Part shown: one piece after another, positions 14,237 to 27,202 of the stretch
Layout: every line of letters starts with the position of its first letter
Position numbering within the stretch: position 1 is the first letter of the stretch
Source of the DNA: Stratiolaelaps scimitus
Taxonomy: Eukaryota; Arthropoda; Arachnida; Mesostigmata; Laelapidae
NCBI GenBank assembly: GCA_019614645.1
Contig: JABWDB010000031.1
Location: forward strand, 1,736,001 to 1,800,000
Direction of reading: 5' to 3'
Length of the DNA stretch: 64,000 nt
Notes under the pieces: generated by a model
Databases searched by the model: none
What the model saw: the letters and a program-made list of their open reading frames with translations, nothing else
What the model was told of the DNA's origin: nothing
Position numbers and translations under genes: made by a program

Positions 14237-15198
14237 ACAACTCGAGAGGAGTCTTTCTTGATTTTCTCCCTGCCACCTACAATTGCCTTATGTTGTTCTA
14301 CGTCGCCTCCGCTCGACGGCGACGTCATCGTCAGCCGTCCCTTAGAATAGCGTCAGTTCGGCTTTCTGCTCTCAACCTCAGGACAGCACCCCTTCGGAGC
14401 CACCCCAATTCGATTCGATCCGACCTGATCTCTTCCCACTATTTCAGTGCCCTCCCCCACGTGCTTTAGCGGACTGCGTCATTCTTCGCCTCAGCCCTCT
14501 CCCAGTTTCTGTTGTTGTTGTTGTCGACACGCGCATGTGACGGCGGCGGCGGCGGAGGCAGCGACGTCTGCTGCTGTTGTTGTTGTTGTTGTTGTGTGCC
14601 GCTACCGCCGTCATTGGCGGCCGTTGTTCACCTGTGCGTCTGGCTAGCACAGGCTTTGCGCGCACCCACCAGCAACAAAAAGCGCCGGTGGCGTATATCG
14701 GGGAAGTGGCTAGCGGCCATTTCCAGCAAAGAAGTCAACGCTGCCGGCCGTCCGATCGTGCTCGTCTTCCCGCCGAAGGAAGAGGAGGAGGAGGAGGAAG
14801 AGAAGATTGGCGGGCTGACTGGCGGACCCGTCTCACAACGACGATGTCCTCGCCCACCTTGCCCTCTGTCTGCTCCCCTCTCTCTCTCCCTCTCTCTCTC
14901 CCTCTCTCTGTTTCCAGAGGCAAAAGCAGAGGGTGGCGCTAGCCGTTATTCCTCTCATCCCGTCTCTTCGTTTCGCCGTTCCACGGAATAGTATTCTAGG
15001 ATCAGTGGTGGCAGTGGTAGTTATAGTTGCAGTCCTTTCCACTATCTCTCTCTCTCCCTCGTTCGCTCTCTCTCTCTCTGTCTCGTCTCAGGAGAAAGGT
15101 GGGGCGGCTGCGAGTGAAGGCACGAGCGGGAAATCGAAACGCGGCGGGGGGGCGGTGGGGGGAGACACAGTTGGGGGCTGACGCCGGCGGGAGGGAGC

Positions 15199-15206
15199 TG
15201 ACGTCA
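15199..15206. promoter_or_regulatory. Full palindromic CRE (TGACGTCA)
   Basis: Exact 8-base ATF/CREB consensus inside a CpG-rich island. Two other full CREs in the window (27,195 and 39,555) also lie in GC-rich islands, which is why I record it. Function is inferred from the motif only. Confidence 0.35.
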
Positions 15207-15351
15207 TCGGCGACCTTGCCGGCTCCTCCGAACCGGCGCACACAGACGGACGAGCTGACAAAGACGCACACATGGTGGATAGATACAAACGCCATGGGTA
15301 GGACACGCAGCGAGCGGGCAACGGTGGTGGCACTGATGTCGATGTACATAT

Positions 15352-15372
15352 TATATATATATATATATATAT
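15352..15372. repeat. (AT)n microsatellite
   Basis: About ten AT units near the right edge of the GC-rich island. Confidence 0.9.
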
Positions 15373-15503
15373 GTATAGAATGTATAGCATGTATGTATGG
15401 TGAGGACGGCTGCTGCGGCGGCGGTGACGCCGATAGCTGTGATTACATGAGCTGTGTTTTCGAATAGCAAACGCAAAGGTTCATCGGGCACAGCTTACAG
15501 ACA

Positions 15504-15559
15504 GATATATAATATATATATATATTTTTTTTTTTAGAGAGAGAGAGAGAAAGAGAGAG
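15504..15559. repeat. Compound (AT)n-T(11)-(AG)n repeat
   Basis: An AT run leads into an unbroken T tract and then an imperfect AG run, marking the boundary between the GC-rich island and AT-rich DNA. Confidence 0.9.
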
Positions 15560-15994
15560 CGGGAATGATCACTTTAGTAGACACAATAACAACAATTACT
15601 AGTATTACTGCTGACACCAGCCAGCGAAGCACCCATATACGTATTTACTTGATGGCTGTTTATGGGTACCAAGAATACGCGTTGCCATAGTGTCGTTTGC
15701 CGACGCTAGACCTTGTATGCCCTAAGGTCATCATAACAGCAGCTCGGTTGTGGCTATGGTTCATCGTCGAGTATTATTTGTTGTTTTGATGATATCCAGA
15801 CAAGTTTCCATTGGTCGAAACCCGAGAGAACAGCGCCAATGAGCGAACACACCACAATCAATTCCCCATCTGAAGGAAGAGAGGGAGGGTTTTTGCTTGA
15901 AGAGGAAAGAAATGAAACACTTGGTGGGCAAAACGTTGGACTGTTTAGAGAGAACTCGAGAGATCTCTAAGACGTTTGTCTGGAGCGGACGACG

Positions 15995-16022
15995 GTGACG
16001 GTGGCGGCACCGCCACCGTCAC
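15995..16022. repeat. GC-rich perfect inverted repeat
   Basis: Two 13-base arms (GTGACGGTGGCGG and its exact complement) separated by two bases. This can form a strong hairpin or cruciform. It is not part of a recognised terminator or gene. Confidence 0.85.
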
Positions 16023-16263
16023 TAGCGTCACTGACAGTAATAAGGTGATAGATAAAGACATTTGACTTTGGAGACAGTTGGTCAAAAATTAATTATATAC
16101 ATAAATATATATATATATGTATATATATGTATATTATGTATATGCATAGATACCCAGCTGCTCACAGCGAGGTGTACAGCTGTGTTGAACATAGAGCAAC
16201 ACTCAACGTGTAGATATTTGCGCTGATGAACGATAAGAGCGCACTCAGGGACGCTCAGTCACC

Positions 16264-16277
16264 GGGGGGGGGGGGGG
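16264..16277. repeat. G14 homopolymer
   Basis: Fourteen consecutive Gs followed by GGG and GGGG clusters. This is a potential G-quadruplex and also a likely assembly-error hotspot. Confidence 0.9.
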
Positions 16278-17822
16278 ACGGGACGGGGAGGGAGATTTGA
16301 CGACCATCATCGCCCTCACCTATGGCGAACATTCAACTTCTAGAATTATCGTCCCGTCGTTATTAGTTGGCTGCAGATGTTGTAGTGGCAGATATAGTGT
16401 CACAGCACACGAGCTAGAAATAAATAGAAATTATAGCGGTGGCGGCGGCGGTGGTGGTCGTACAAGTCGCTTGAAGGCGGCAGCCGCAGCAGCGGCGGCG
16501 GTCAATGCCACACAACTCAGTTGGCATCACTGTCGTTCACTCTACTGGTGCTGATCGTTACAGCAACGGCGAGCAGTCGAAGGTTTTTCAAACGAGACAA
16601 AACCGCTTCTGCTGCTACGCCAGTAACAGCAACAGCCACCAGCAAGGGATTGACATTGACGAGAGTCAAACATACGGATCGACCGACAGCCCTAACAAAC
16701 GCAATGATAAGGGGCGAATAAGCCAATAGATGACGACGAAAATGTTGCCATGAGAAGCAAGGCCGTAAGGGGCTTGTCCACGAGACGGCCTGGAGAAGGG
16801 ACGCGATGAAAATGGTGAACACGCAAATCGAGTAGAATATCTAAAAATGATGGTGAGAGTCGTTGCGATTGATGTCTCGATGAACGCGCTGATGGCGGTA
16901 GCGGAAATGCGAGACACGCGTATAGAGAACGTCGTCGATGTCCCTCGACAAGGGACAGACGAGGATCGAGGAGGAACAGTGATACCGATATGAAAACATT
17001 CACAGAAATTCTACTGATAGATAGATAGATAGATAACAATAGATAATAGCAGGTAGATGATAGAGCGTAGATGGACGTAGAGATACGGGTAGATACGAAG
17101 TTAGGTAGCGATGTAGATAAGAAATAGAGACAGATATTATGGATAAATAGTGAGTGAGAGAGAGAGAGAGAGAGATAACACAAATTGGATGCGCTGTGAC
17201 GAAGGGTCTATGCATTCAAATGGGGGCATCACAAATGGGGCTCTGCCTACCTCTGCAGGGTCAATAGGTAGCGGTGAATGCGAGATCATGATTAAACATT
17301 GTGTACACAGATAACAAACGAACGAATCCGTGAGGTAGTTTGGAGGGACGGGATCAGTCACTGCTACACAATGCACTGATAATGTGTGATCTATTGCTTA
17401 GTGGGCATAGGTGCAATCGATTGCCTGCGTAATAACAAACACGTATCTCGTATACGGCACAGAAGCGCAATATCCATAGAAGGAATCGCTACGCAACGAC
17501 TTGCTGACAGAGTGTAACAACAATAGCAAGAGCAACATTGCGCAGAGGTGCGTAGGTGGAACGATTGCCTGGACGTTAAATCGCGGATGCTATTATTGAG
17601 AGAAATTAGTATATTAACACATAAAGTAGCTAGCTCTACCCGATAATTAGTATCACGTTTCATGGACAGTTTGTGCACAAATATATAGACATTGGAAGAA
17701 AAAACATAGTTAATTAAACTACCATGTGAGTAAGAACGGATCCAAAGGTCGCAAAGCCATAAACTGCTCATGACAAGTTCCGTTAACACAGGAGTAAACA
17801 TCTATTTTACCTTTAGCGCTGT

Positions 17823-18000
17823 GGTGGCCTGGATGGCTAAGTGGTCTCTGGCTGTAAAAAGCCTAAGGTCGCTGGTTCGAGTCCCGCTGTGTGATGATGA
17901 GGGCAAACTAAGAAAAGAACTTAAGCTGCATTGTAACAATTGCAGGTCCTTCAATAAGCGAATGGTGCTTTACCTTTATGGGACAGATCTCTTCACCTGC
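17823..18000 (+). repeat. tRNA-derived SINE, family A, copy 1
   Basis: The head carries an exact pol III A box, TGGCTAAGTGG (17,834-17,844), and an exact B box, GGTTCGAGTCC (17,874-17,884), spaced as in a tRNA. An anticodon-stem-like GGCT/AGCC pair lies between them. The tRNA-unrelated body that follows (AGAACTTAAG, ATTGCAG, CTTTA and GGACAG blocks in order) recurs at 34,694-34,815. The head resembles a Leu/Ser-class tRNA, but the acceptor stem is not preserved, so this is a SINE and not a functional tRNA gene. Confidence 0.7.
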
Positions 18001-18700
18001 GAGGTTTGGTATTGAAGGGAACGAATGAGCGGTGAGACAGACATAAAATAACGGAATAGATATGTTTAATTAATTATCATACGAGATGAGTGTGTGTTGG
18101 ACAAAGACAATGCATTTGAATAGTAGCTCATTATCGCTATGAGTTTCCTTCAAATTACTAAATTGAACTTAACTTCGTACTGAATTAAATACGTCGTATG
18201 ATTGTAAATGTATTGTAAATGATATTTTAACTATATTCGAAACGATTACATTTAGATGGACTTCTACGTTTGGAATTACTACGTAGCGATGAGAAATGAT
18301 CAGGATGCATTCATTTGGCATTTGCATTTTTAAACAAGAGCCTAAACAACGTTAGTATGTATGCTCGAATGACGCAATAATACATTGCACGTGAAACTAG
18401 CTATGTCCTCACTGGATGAAATAGCTGGTCATGCAAATGCTGCTAAAATGCCGGCCTAGCCACTGCATTGCCGAACCCGGATTCTCGACCATCGAGCCTG
18501 GGTTCCTTTGTTGGCACAATACTTTCGTCAATTGGACTGCCAGCCACGATGATGCGTCATTGTAACATTAGAATTGCCGCTGAAATGATCACGGTCAATC
18601 CATCAGTCAATCAATCAATGATCTATTCATTGATCGTCATTGAAATGGGCCAGCCCGGAAAATTTACTTCGATATTCGTCTCCGTGGAAGAGTTTGAAGA
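18001..18700. other. AT-rich DNA, nothing recognised
   Basis: Low-GC sequence with scattered short frames. No motif, repeat or RNA gene is visible. Confidence 0.5.
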
Positions 18701-18779
18701 CCCACAGCCCAGGACAGCACTACTGCGACAACTTGGAAGGATTTTCAATCCACGACTAATCCTCAATCTCATCTCATCC

Positions 18780-18935
18780 GCCGCCATATATTGAGCCACT
18801 TCAATACAAGAGGTCACTTCATCAAGAACGGACCCCTCCCCCCTGTGCTTAAATGCAAATATGGATGCAACTGTGCTGATCGAACCCGTGCATCTTTTCC
18901 GATATCCACAATATCTGCCTCCTCCATCCATTCAT
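18780..18935 (-). repeat. SINE-like repeat, family B, copy 2
   Basis: On the minus strand the block TGCACGGGTTCGATC (B-box-like GGTTCGATCA ending at 18,877), then GTTGCAT and ATTTGCATTTAA, matches the family B block at 246-285 in order and spacing, with small indels. Similarity continues more weakly through a GGGGTCCGT segment. The copy is diverged and its ends are approximate. Confidence 0.45.
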
Positions 18936-21160
18936 TCATCCAGCCATCTATCTATAATAGCTATCTGTATCTTTCATGAAGAATGATGTATTTGTTGCAA
19001 ACGCCTCTGTGAGCCTACGTTTTTCCTATTCACGTTTCCTATCGACAATCTCCCCAAGAGACGCCGACCCCCGGGGGGCGAAGTCCAAACTGCCCGGTTA
19101 CTACTGTCTCCACTGCTTAGAGAGGCAGCTGGGGCAGATTTCGCTCAAACTTCGCTCGTCATGTCAACGACGTCGGCGGAATTTCTCGATCTCAACTGAG
19201 CTGTAGTTGTTGTTTTTTTGTCTGTCTGCCTGCGTGACCATAATTCTGCCTCTCAATCGCCCCCTCTCCCTCTCTCTCTCTCTCTCTCAGTTCCCGATGA
19301 CCTCGACCGAGACCTTCAGTGGTGACTTCCAGCCGTGCGCCGCCGCTGCCTGCGATAAGATCAACAACTAGCTACATAACATTATGAATATGTGATGACA
19401 TTATTCTTTGGCTGACACAAGTTACAGGCATCCCAGACAACAATCACACAAATACGAGAACCGTTAGGGTATTTTGCATGCCATATACGATGATGAATCA
19501 ATAACCATCCTACGCTCTGGTAGATTTCGTTCCCTTCGAGACAAAACAGCACGGACAAGTATCAACAAATATGGGCGTAGCTCGTTCATCACCGCAGATA
19601 ATGAACAATAAAGAAAAACAACAACGGCAAACTGCAAAGAGAGATGATATAAATGTCTTATTAACTAATTAATTAATATGTGTGTGTGTACGCGTCCTGT
19701 ACGTTTGCATAGTAGCACCAGCAGCAGCGCAAAACAGTAGTAATATCTATATATATATATATATAATATACAGAAGCTTGTTCGGAAGCGGTGCTTTGGT
19801 CTTTTTTGAGGGGCTGCTGCTCAACTCGAGATGGTCACACTCCGAGTGACCTGAATAACCTTGAAGGTTAAAACCATTAAGGCTAGTAAGCCGGATTTAG
19901 TAGGCTACAACAGTTGTTAGAGCACCGACGCCAACGATTATGAACCGCTTGCGTGATTAGGTATTATTGTCATTGTTGTTAATGATGACACAATATGAAT
20001 ATTGGCATAATATCAGTAAAGATTGCGGCAGCCCACAGGCAGGTTCATCTCTCGTTACTGTATTTCATTGTATAATAATGATATCGTCACACTCCTACGA
20101 GTGATGTAGAACAGATCAGGTGTATGCCAATAGACTGTTGTTTCGCCAGATTTTTCGCGATGAAAATCTGAAAACATTCTCCTTTCTCAAATGATTAGAG
20201 AGGACAATTAACAGTAAGCAATTATGTATTGGCTGCAGTTATATATAATATTATGAAGTAAAGTAGCCGATGTTATCGCTTCCAGTATTACAACACCATG
20301 TGTTTTTGCAGTTACGCCGACACAATCACTATGGGCAATATATGAATGAATGCTGGGAGAGAAATTTTCAAAGATTTCCACGGCCTTCAAAAGTGAATAC
20401 AAGTGGATAGTTCGGTTTATGTCATCGTAAGGGAAATCCGCTTCGTATAATAACGCTGTGACGAATATCGCTGACCATAGCCGCTACAGGTCTGCCGTCG
20501 AATTGATCTCTCTGTTCGTTTGTCCACAAACAACCTCAACTTTGTTATAGTGATATTCCATTCATCACCCGTTCCCAGATATGTGTAGAATGCCACCAAT
20601 ACGCCATGCAACGAAAATGAATTGTCCATCAGATGATCGAAGGTATCACCGGAAGCCGGTTACGATATTTGTGCAAAAGGGAACTCGCTCAGTCAACGCA
20701 GCCAAGAGTAAATGGCCGAGAGTCCTCTCTCTCACCTCTCTGTCTCTCTCTGACTATTCACGTCATGATTTCGGAGTCGCAAGAGAGATGCGTCATTGGA
20801 ACAGGCCCAAGGAAGTCCCCAAAGATGATCAGTTTTTTTAGGCGGATCAGTAGAATCGGCGCTCGTTGACACATCTACAATAGCGAGCTGCTTGTATGAA
20901 TGTAGCCACCTGTTCATGGACATTATGGTTAAAATCTTAGCCCGTCCTCAGGCCCTCATTTACATCTCTCGTTTTTCGGGGATTCTCAAGCCAACTCGAC
21001 AATAGGATGTCAGGTCATCGCGCAGTGTCGTCCCATCAGCGCAGGCAATCTCGCTTATTAGTGCGTTTTGCAGACGTCTACCTGGCTATATATATATGTA
21101 TAATAGATAGCTAGCTGATTCCTCATTAGTGTCGAGGAGTTGTGTCATAACCAGCCTAAC
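18936..21160. other. Region without a supported gene; CT-tract acceptor-like site at 19,290
   Basis: A (CT)n tract ending in CAG at about 19,290 looks like an ideal splice acceptor. The frames behind it stop after 11-27 codons, so no exon can be demonstrated. A short (AT)n lies at 19,745-19,765. The remainder is AT-rich without recognisable features. Confidence 0.4.
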
Positions 21161-21169
21161 CTTCATAGT

Positions 21170-21560
21170 CCCGCTCCCTCAAAGAGAGAAATCCATCGAT
21201 ACGCCTGCCACCTCTAGCCTAACTCAGACAGCGATGGAAGCTTTAGCCCGTACTAACACTAGCGGCGGTCGGCGCACGAACGCTGTTGCAGCAGCTGGCG
21301 TCTGCCAGACAGATCGAGCAGCTACGGCCTTGCCGGAGCCATGCGTCACCGAGCAGCCTCGCCGCCGCCACCGCCGCCACGCGCCAAACCACGGCCAGAC
21401 GTAAACAACTCTCCCTGCGTTGGAGCTGCCCAGAGAGAGGCTCGTTGGCTGGCCGCCTTCGCCGCTTGCGGCCGAATCCATCTACGGATCTATCGGGGAG
21501 AAGACAGAAGGTCGCCGCCAGCACAGCCGAGAGAGAGAGAGAGAGAGATTACTGCTGCTG
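21170..21560. other. GC-rich island with GCC triplets
   Basis: CpG-rich block with CCGCCGCCACCGCC-type triplets near 21,361-21,382, ending in a GA run (21,531-21,549). Overlapping frames of 85-93 codons on both strands are explained by base composition. It is promoter-like by composition only. Confidence 0.35.
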
Positions 21561-23310
21561 ATATGGCAAAATCAGTGGAGAGCATTTTAAATGGTGAATG
21601 AACCTGGCCGAGGGAAGTGACATCAAAGGGCCTTTTCTCCAACACTGCCCTGTTGCTGCTGCTGCTGCTGGTGCCGGTGATGGACCAGTTGGCTGTCGAT
21701 TAATGAGGACAGTTCCGGCGATCGTTCGTATTAAGTCGAATGATCCGCCTTGCGTGGATGTTTACTCGTTGGAGCGTTTCTCCACTATACCTGACGGAGA
21801 AATTGTCCCGTCACTACACCCGTCATCCTGTTCTCAGCGACATCCATGGGTGTATGGGTGGTAGGAGGAGGAGGTGGTATTTTGGAAAAGTCACCCGTTC
21901 TTCATAATTTGATCATAATCGATTTCGCTATTGTGACCAATTGTGCGGCAGTCACAGCAATTAGCTATTCGGAAACACGTTATTGCCACGTGTTATGTGT
22001 GTGCTCTTTACAACAGACGAGCATATGAAATTCATATGTGCTCATACAATAGGATATTCTCCGGTAAAGATCAAAGCTAATCGCGGATGATTAAATATCG
22101 TTATCACACATACAGAGTTTATATGCATCGGGAATTTCCGATTTGCCTCGGAAACACTACGATTGAGAAGATTCAAAGCATATGCTGTGTGCCAGTCAAA
22201 ACGCATGTGCTGCTAATTGTATCGAATCTATCCATCGCGCGACCTTCACGAAGATCTTCAATTTTTCGATGTTCGATGGTGCCAAGGGATCAAAAAACCA
22301 CATTCGTTTAACGGGTCGTTCAAATCTACACAAAATAGTGCCGTCGTATAGTGCTAGAATTTCGACCGAAAATTATTCGTTGGCACATGCAGTCATTGTT
22401 GTTTGTCGAACGTCGAACAGCGGCATTGCGTTCGATTTATGAAGGGAGACGAGAGACACTGCAATTAATATGGGATTCATTGAATTACGGGAGCCGGAAT
22501 GAGAACAGAAGCAAAAATCAAACAAATTGCCAAACGTATTCGCTCCGGTGCAGATTTTCTAATTCGGAGGTCAGACTCGTATTGTAACCTGGATGACATT
22601 CAGGGCAAACTCCGCGTATGCGGATACATTAAGTAGTAGTCTATAGGCTAACTATACGAGTACAGATGATAAACGGGCATATCATCGTAATACGAAGACT
22701 GTTTCGAAGTGTACTTCTCAGTCATAACGGTCATCATGTCAAGAATTACTTGCCAAGAACTCCGCACAGGCGAGGAGATACATAAGAATAATAATACTAA
22801 CGACATATGACCTAATAAGCATAAGTGTTATGCAAAAATATCCCGCACATGTTCGATTCATTAATGAAATGATTCCTAATTTATTCTAATCACAATAACT
22901 AGTATAATTGCAAACAAGTTGTTATCTCAGGCCTAATATCTCTATTACATAATGCCAGTGAGCAGGATGATTACATTTTTTGATGAGTTTTGTAGAGGCG
23001 AGTTTGAGAATGGATCGCAGTCCTTGAAGGTAAATATCATTGCGCAGCTGCACCGCGATGAATCTTTGTTTACGAAGCTTTGTGTAGGCGAGTCGCACAG
23101 GCTCATACGGTCAAATGTATTGGCGGAGTACGAGTCTTCATATGCGATACGATTCTCGATTCCGAGCACGGCGGAGACCTGCCCGAAAGGTCCAACTTTT
23201 AATTCCAATTGAATTAGGAACAAAGCCATGTTCTAATTTAATAATTACCGACACCACGCCCTCAGGGGTGACATGTCTGCAAAGTGGTTGCCTCTCGCTC
23301 AGAGGGACAA

Positions 23311-23333
23311 TCTTTATACCTTGTGTATAAAGA
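23311..23333. repeat. Perfect 9-base-pair stem-loop
   Basis: TCTTTATAC and its exact complement GTATAAAGA flank a five-base loop. Isolated, with no poly-T tail or gene context that would make it a terminator. Confidence 0.7.
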
Positions 23334-23405
23334 TACATGCTTGAAGGTTTGGGACAACCGCTTATTCTAAACTGAGTGGGAATTGCTGAAATACCTCATA
23401 TTGCT

Positions 23406-23430
23406 ATAATAATAATAATAATAATAATAA
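23406..23430. repeat. (TAA)n microsatellite
   Basis: About eight TAA units. Such tails end some I-clade retrotransposons, but no element could be recognised upstream. Confidence 0.85.
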
Positions 23431-26400
23431 AGTATGAAAATAGTTACTATGATTAAAAATACTTTGCTTTAGCAACTGCATTGTTGATTAATTGCAACAT
23501 CGCCCACACAGTTGAAGCTGGCTGCAAGCCATCGTCGAATTTCAAAAGCGGCAACACTTTAAGATTAAGTAGACGTTGAGCTAAAATTTCCAGTTATTAA
23601 TGTCATCACGAAAAGCATCAATAAATTAGCTAAGCATAAACTTAAATGCTAATCAAAGTTTCTGTGTATTGAGCATCTTTATTATAAATAGATTTCAGCA
23701 AGAGTACGCCCCGAGTGACGCGAGGACCGTCGAAGTGAATTATCTTCAGTCAATGTTGCGCTTCTAGCCACTGTTGTTGGCTCACGGTAGTAGCGTGGTG
23801 GCTCTCGTGATGACCTTGGCTGAAAGTCGTCAACATTTTGTGGCCGCAATATATCGACAAATCCTATTGAATCAGTCATATATATATTTAGATATATTAT
23901 ATATGTATTATATGTATGTACTCCATCCTTGACAGTGTTTACCACCCCAGTAACATGACTGCAGTTAAAAGTAGTACTATTAAAAGGTGTCATCACAATT
24001 TAAATGACCTCAAACCGAAGCAATGAAACCACTTCCCAAGACGTTCCTTGTACTAGAGTTGCCCTTCGCCCGTTAGGGCAAGGCCAACTCTCGTAGTCTA
24101 TACGTAGCTGTATTGAGATGACAACAATTAAACAAATAGAAGACACTTGAACGCCTAAATATTTCCCCATAAAGAACAGACAGACCATGGTGTATCTGCC
24201 TGATGCGAATTCAATCTTAATCGTACACGACGCAGCGTCCTGTATGTGGTCATTGCCATTTATGAGTATATTACCCATCAAGCCCGTACTCGATATCAGT
24301 AAATTGTACCGTATCAGCTAGCCGTCAGCCGCATCTGCTCGAAAAGCCATATGTTGCTGCTTGCGAAGTAGACACGTGTCTGTCCCGACCATCGGGTTGT
24401 GTTGTTGGGCTTAAAGTGATCAATCAGTTAATGGCGGTGAGGACAACGAGGAGCAACGTTTGAGGAGGAAACGCCATGTGATTTCCGGAAAGCGACTCCA
24501 ACCAGAAATGAAGGTGATTGAGCGAGTGCTATCTGCGCTTCAGGGTTGATTCCGAAGATTGCATCAGGTCTCATTTCAACGACAACGCTAACTCCGCTCA
24601 AGGCTTCTCTCCAGAGCCGGCTCGGGCAAAACATCCTATGACGCATTTAGTAATACAGGGTAATTTCCCGGTAGAGACCAGTGAACTATGTACGAGTGAT
24701 ACACTATTATACAACTACAATTCTGGTAGAAGAACAATTAGAACGATTTGAACAACTAGACGTGCTATATATATATATATATTAGGTACTAGTAGACTAC
24801 ATAATGGTATGATCGGCAATGACTCTGGGATATTACTTTTCTGTTCTGTTTTTAGTTGGATGTTGTAGTTTTTAATCCGAGTAGGCTATAAGCAATCAAT
24901 CATTATTCGTCAAATTCAAACTAATCCAGACGGTTAATTATAAATGACTAATTGACACTCTCCAAGCTTCTGGCAGCGGGTCTTTAGTGGAATAGCTAAT
25001 GATGGAACCGGCATAAACGGGCCTCTCGGGACTAAAGCTGATTGAATCAGTTATAAAATGAACAAACGCTACAAACTCCTTCAAAAGCTATCAAGATACT
25101 TGAAGGAGAAGGTCCCTTGGTCGACTTCAAATAAACAACACATAGAGGTGGGTGCCTTCCCTTGAGCAATAAGCATATTTTGTTACACGATACTTTGTTG
25201 AATAATTGATTAGAAAAAGGTATCCTTAATGGTGGTACTCAACTCAGATAATCTCCACTCAAGCCCTATTTAAGCCCTTGCATCGTAACTCTAATCAATA
25301 TGGATACTCTACCTTAAGAACGATAGCTGATAGTTAATCATCCTTTAGCAAAAATCCTAAGCGTTATCTTTTGTGACCGACCACCTCATGATACAATTGC
25401 GAGCCGATAAGCTTCCCTGATATGCGGTGGTTGCATATATAAGTTTGTTTGCACTTAACACGACTTAAATCGAGTGGACGCCCACAGTACCCAACAGATT
25501 CGATGGTTAGATAAATATGACTTGTACACCCGGCCGAATCACGACACGCATTATATGTCCATGTATTCATCCACTCCTCGATCTATTCTGTGATGCAAAG
25601 GCGCCCATATCGATGGGTCGTTGTGTCCAGTGACGTCTATGAGAGTTTAATAGTTATGTTCTGTTTAGCCAGTGGTTCCATGAACTAGCTGTTACCTATT
25701 CGAGATTCGTTTGCCTATCTCGCGGGAGCCAAAGGACGTTGCTGCTAATGACATAATAGTGATGACACACGCCGAGCAACAGCAGAGAAACAGCCCCAGC
25801 TGAAGTGAGGCAGTTACAGGCCGCCATTATGGAACAATTTTAAGAGTCAACAAGCCACGTTCGCCAGAGAAAGACGCTGCCGTATCGAAGGCAACGTCAC
25901 ATGTTGTTATATAATGCACAGGGATACGTGTTCGAGTAGCTTTTTTGATGTGGTCTTTTTTTTTGAAGGGGGTGTGTTGCCATTCGAATGGATGGCAACA
26001 ATAACGTGACTGCCCTCACTCCCTCCTGGAACTGTTGACGACGTTCAACAGCCTTCCCGGTATCGTTTAGCGCATTCGTTCAGTAAGGGGGCTGTGAGAT
26101 GTGTACAGACGAGCCACGAGCATCACACATCCTTCTTTGACATGACGTGGTTAGCTGACCCTCAGCTGCTTGCTTCCCTTCTCGCTCTCCCCAGACCTCC
26201 TCTCTAGGACATCTGTCCGGGTCCCGTCTCCGTAAGTGGCTACTGTGGTCAATAGGGCGTCTGACGTGTTCAAGTGTCTGTCCAGAGATAACCACACCTC
26301 AATCGAATTCACACGTCGATCCCTCCCCGTCGCGGGTCGACGTCCCAACAGCCGATTTCCGCCATTTCTACAAACAAACAAACAAACTAACCAACCACTA

Positions 26401-26572
26401 CGTCACTAAAAAAAAATCATTTCCGGGCTGACCCACAGTCAACATTTAACTCAGTCCACGGTTCTGCTTTCCGCATTAGGTCGCTACCGCTGTTACTACT
26501 ACTATTACTACAATATATAAAATATATACGTGTATGTATATGCACGCTGGCCAGCTGTGATCTCGCTGTAAT

Positions 26573-26586
26573 AACAACAACAGCAG

Positions 26587-26617
<31 letters not shown>
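26573..26617. repeat. (AAC)n microsatellite
   Basis: About fifteen AAC units interrupted by two CAG-type units at its left end. Confidence 0.9.
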
Positions 26618-27194
26618 AGCGTGTTCGACTTAAACACAATCCCTGCCTCTGGAACTGTGCATGGGGCAGCTACTGCTGTTTGCCGGCGGCGTCAACAGCA
26701 ACAGCCATCAAGGTCAGTAGGGCAGACTAGCAAAGAACTATGGAGAGAAAGAAACAGAGAGCGAGAGAGAGAGAAACCACCCTCGCGTCCGCTAGTATCG
26801 TCTCCGTAGAACAGCGATCTTGGCAGCGCGGCGGCGGCGACGGCGAAGTTGGCAGCGTCAGTGGCAGCCACGAACAGTGGCGGCGGAGGCGGCAGCGATA
26901 ACGAGGACGACACCGTTTCTAGATCGACATTTGTTTTTGTTATGTTTGCTACTGTGGCTGCTCTCCTCAATCTGTGTCGACCGCTCTGGTATTGTCATGT
27001 GCAGCTCAGCTCTGCCGCAAGCGGAAGGTCGCTGCAGAAGCCGCCGACCGCCACAGTTCGCTGGCGCGCATAAACGACACGACACTACGTAGGGTGGAGC
27101 ACGCTAAGGAGCGCTCCATCCGAGTGAGAAGGTTGATGGCGGGCGCTCGCCACCCCGGCGACGGTGGCGACGCGGTGAGGTTGTACGTAAGACG

Positions 27195-27202
27195 TGACGT
27201 CA
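27195..27202. promoter_or_regulatory. Full CRE (TGACGTCA) in a shared 14-base context
   Basis: Exact CRE. The surrounding ACGTGACGTCAGAG is identical to the site at 39,552-39,565, in a different GC-rich island. Confidence 0.4.

Larger units (their letters stand above)
11900..15480. other. Large GC-rich, low-complexity island (promoter/5'-exon-like)
   Basis: The largest GC/CpG-rich block of the window. It holds GCC/CGC triplet runs (about 11,930-11,960), CT runs (about 12,112-12,128, 12,200-12,245, 14,875-14,910 and 15,040-15,082), a TG run (12,571-12,589), TTG and GGC runs near 14,510-14,600, and AT runs at 14,210-14,236 and 15,352-15,372. A full CRE, TGACGTCA, is at 15,199-15,206. Long open frames here (up to 228 codons at 11,911-12,597) are largely Ser/Leu/Arg-rich products of these repeats and overlap on both strands, so I do not call them genes. 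By composition it resembles a CpG-rich promoter with first exons of a metazoan gene; no transcript structure can be proved. Confidence 0.4.
15560..17820. other. Repeat-rich region without a supported gene
   Basis: Contains a 28-base GC-rich inverted repeat (15,995-16,022), an AT-rich run near 16,095-16,140, a 14-base G tract (16,264-16,277), GGC/GCA triplets (16,437-16,500), a GATA run (17,021-17,034) that decays into a TAGATG-rich cryptic repeat to about 17,145, and a GA run (17,154-17,175). The minus-strand 163-codon frame at 16,692-17,183 is mainly a translation of these GATA/GA repeats. Confidence 0.5.
21600..26560. other. AT-rich region without a supported gene
   Basis: Contains a short near-palindrome around CATATG..CATATG (about 22,023-22,040), a stem-loop at 23,311-23,333, a (TAA)n run at about 23,406-23,430 and an (AT)n at 24,764-24,782. 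Frames of 86-104 codons near 22,950-23,230 and 23,680-23,996 read on both strands without a recognisable domain. Confidence 0.5.

Noticed and set aside
16692..17183. 163-codon minus-strand frame rich in Ser, Leu and Ile
   Set aside because: It is a translation of GATA and GA microsatellite sequence.
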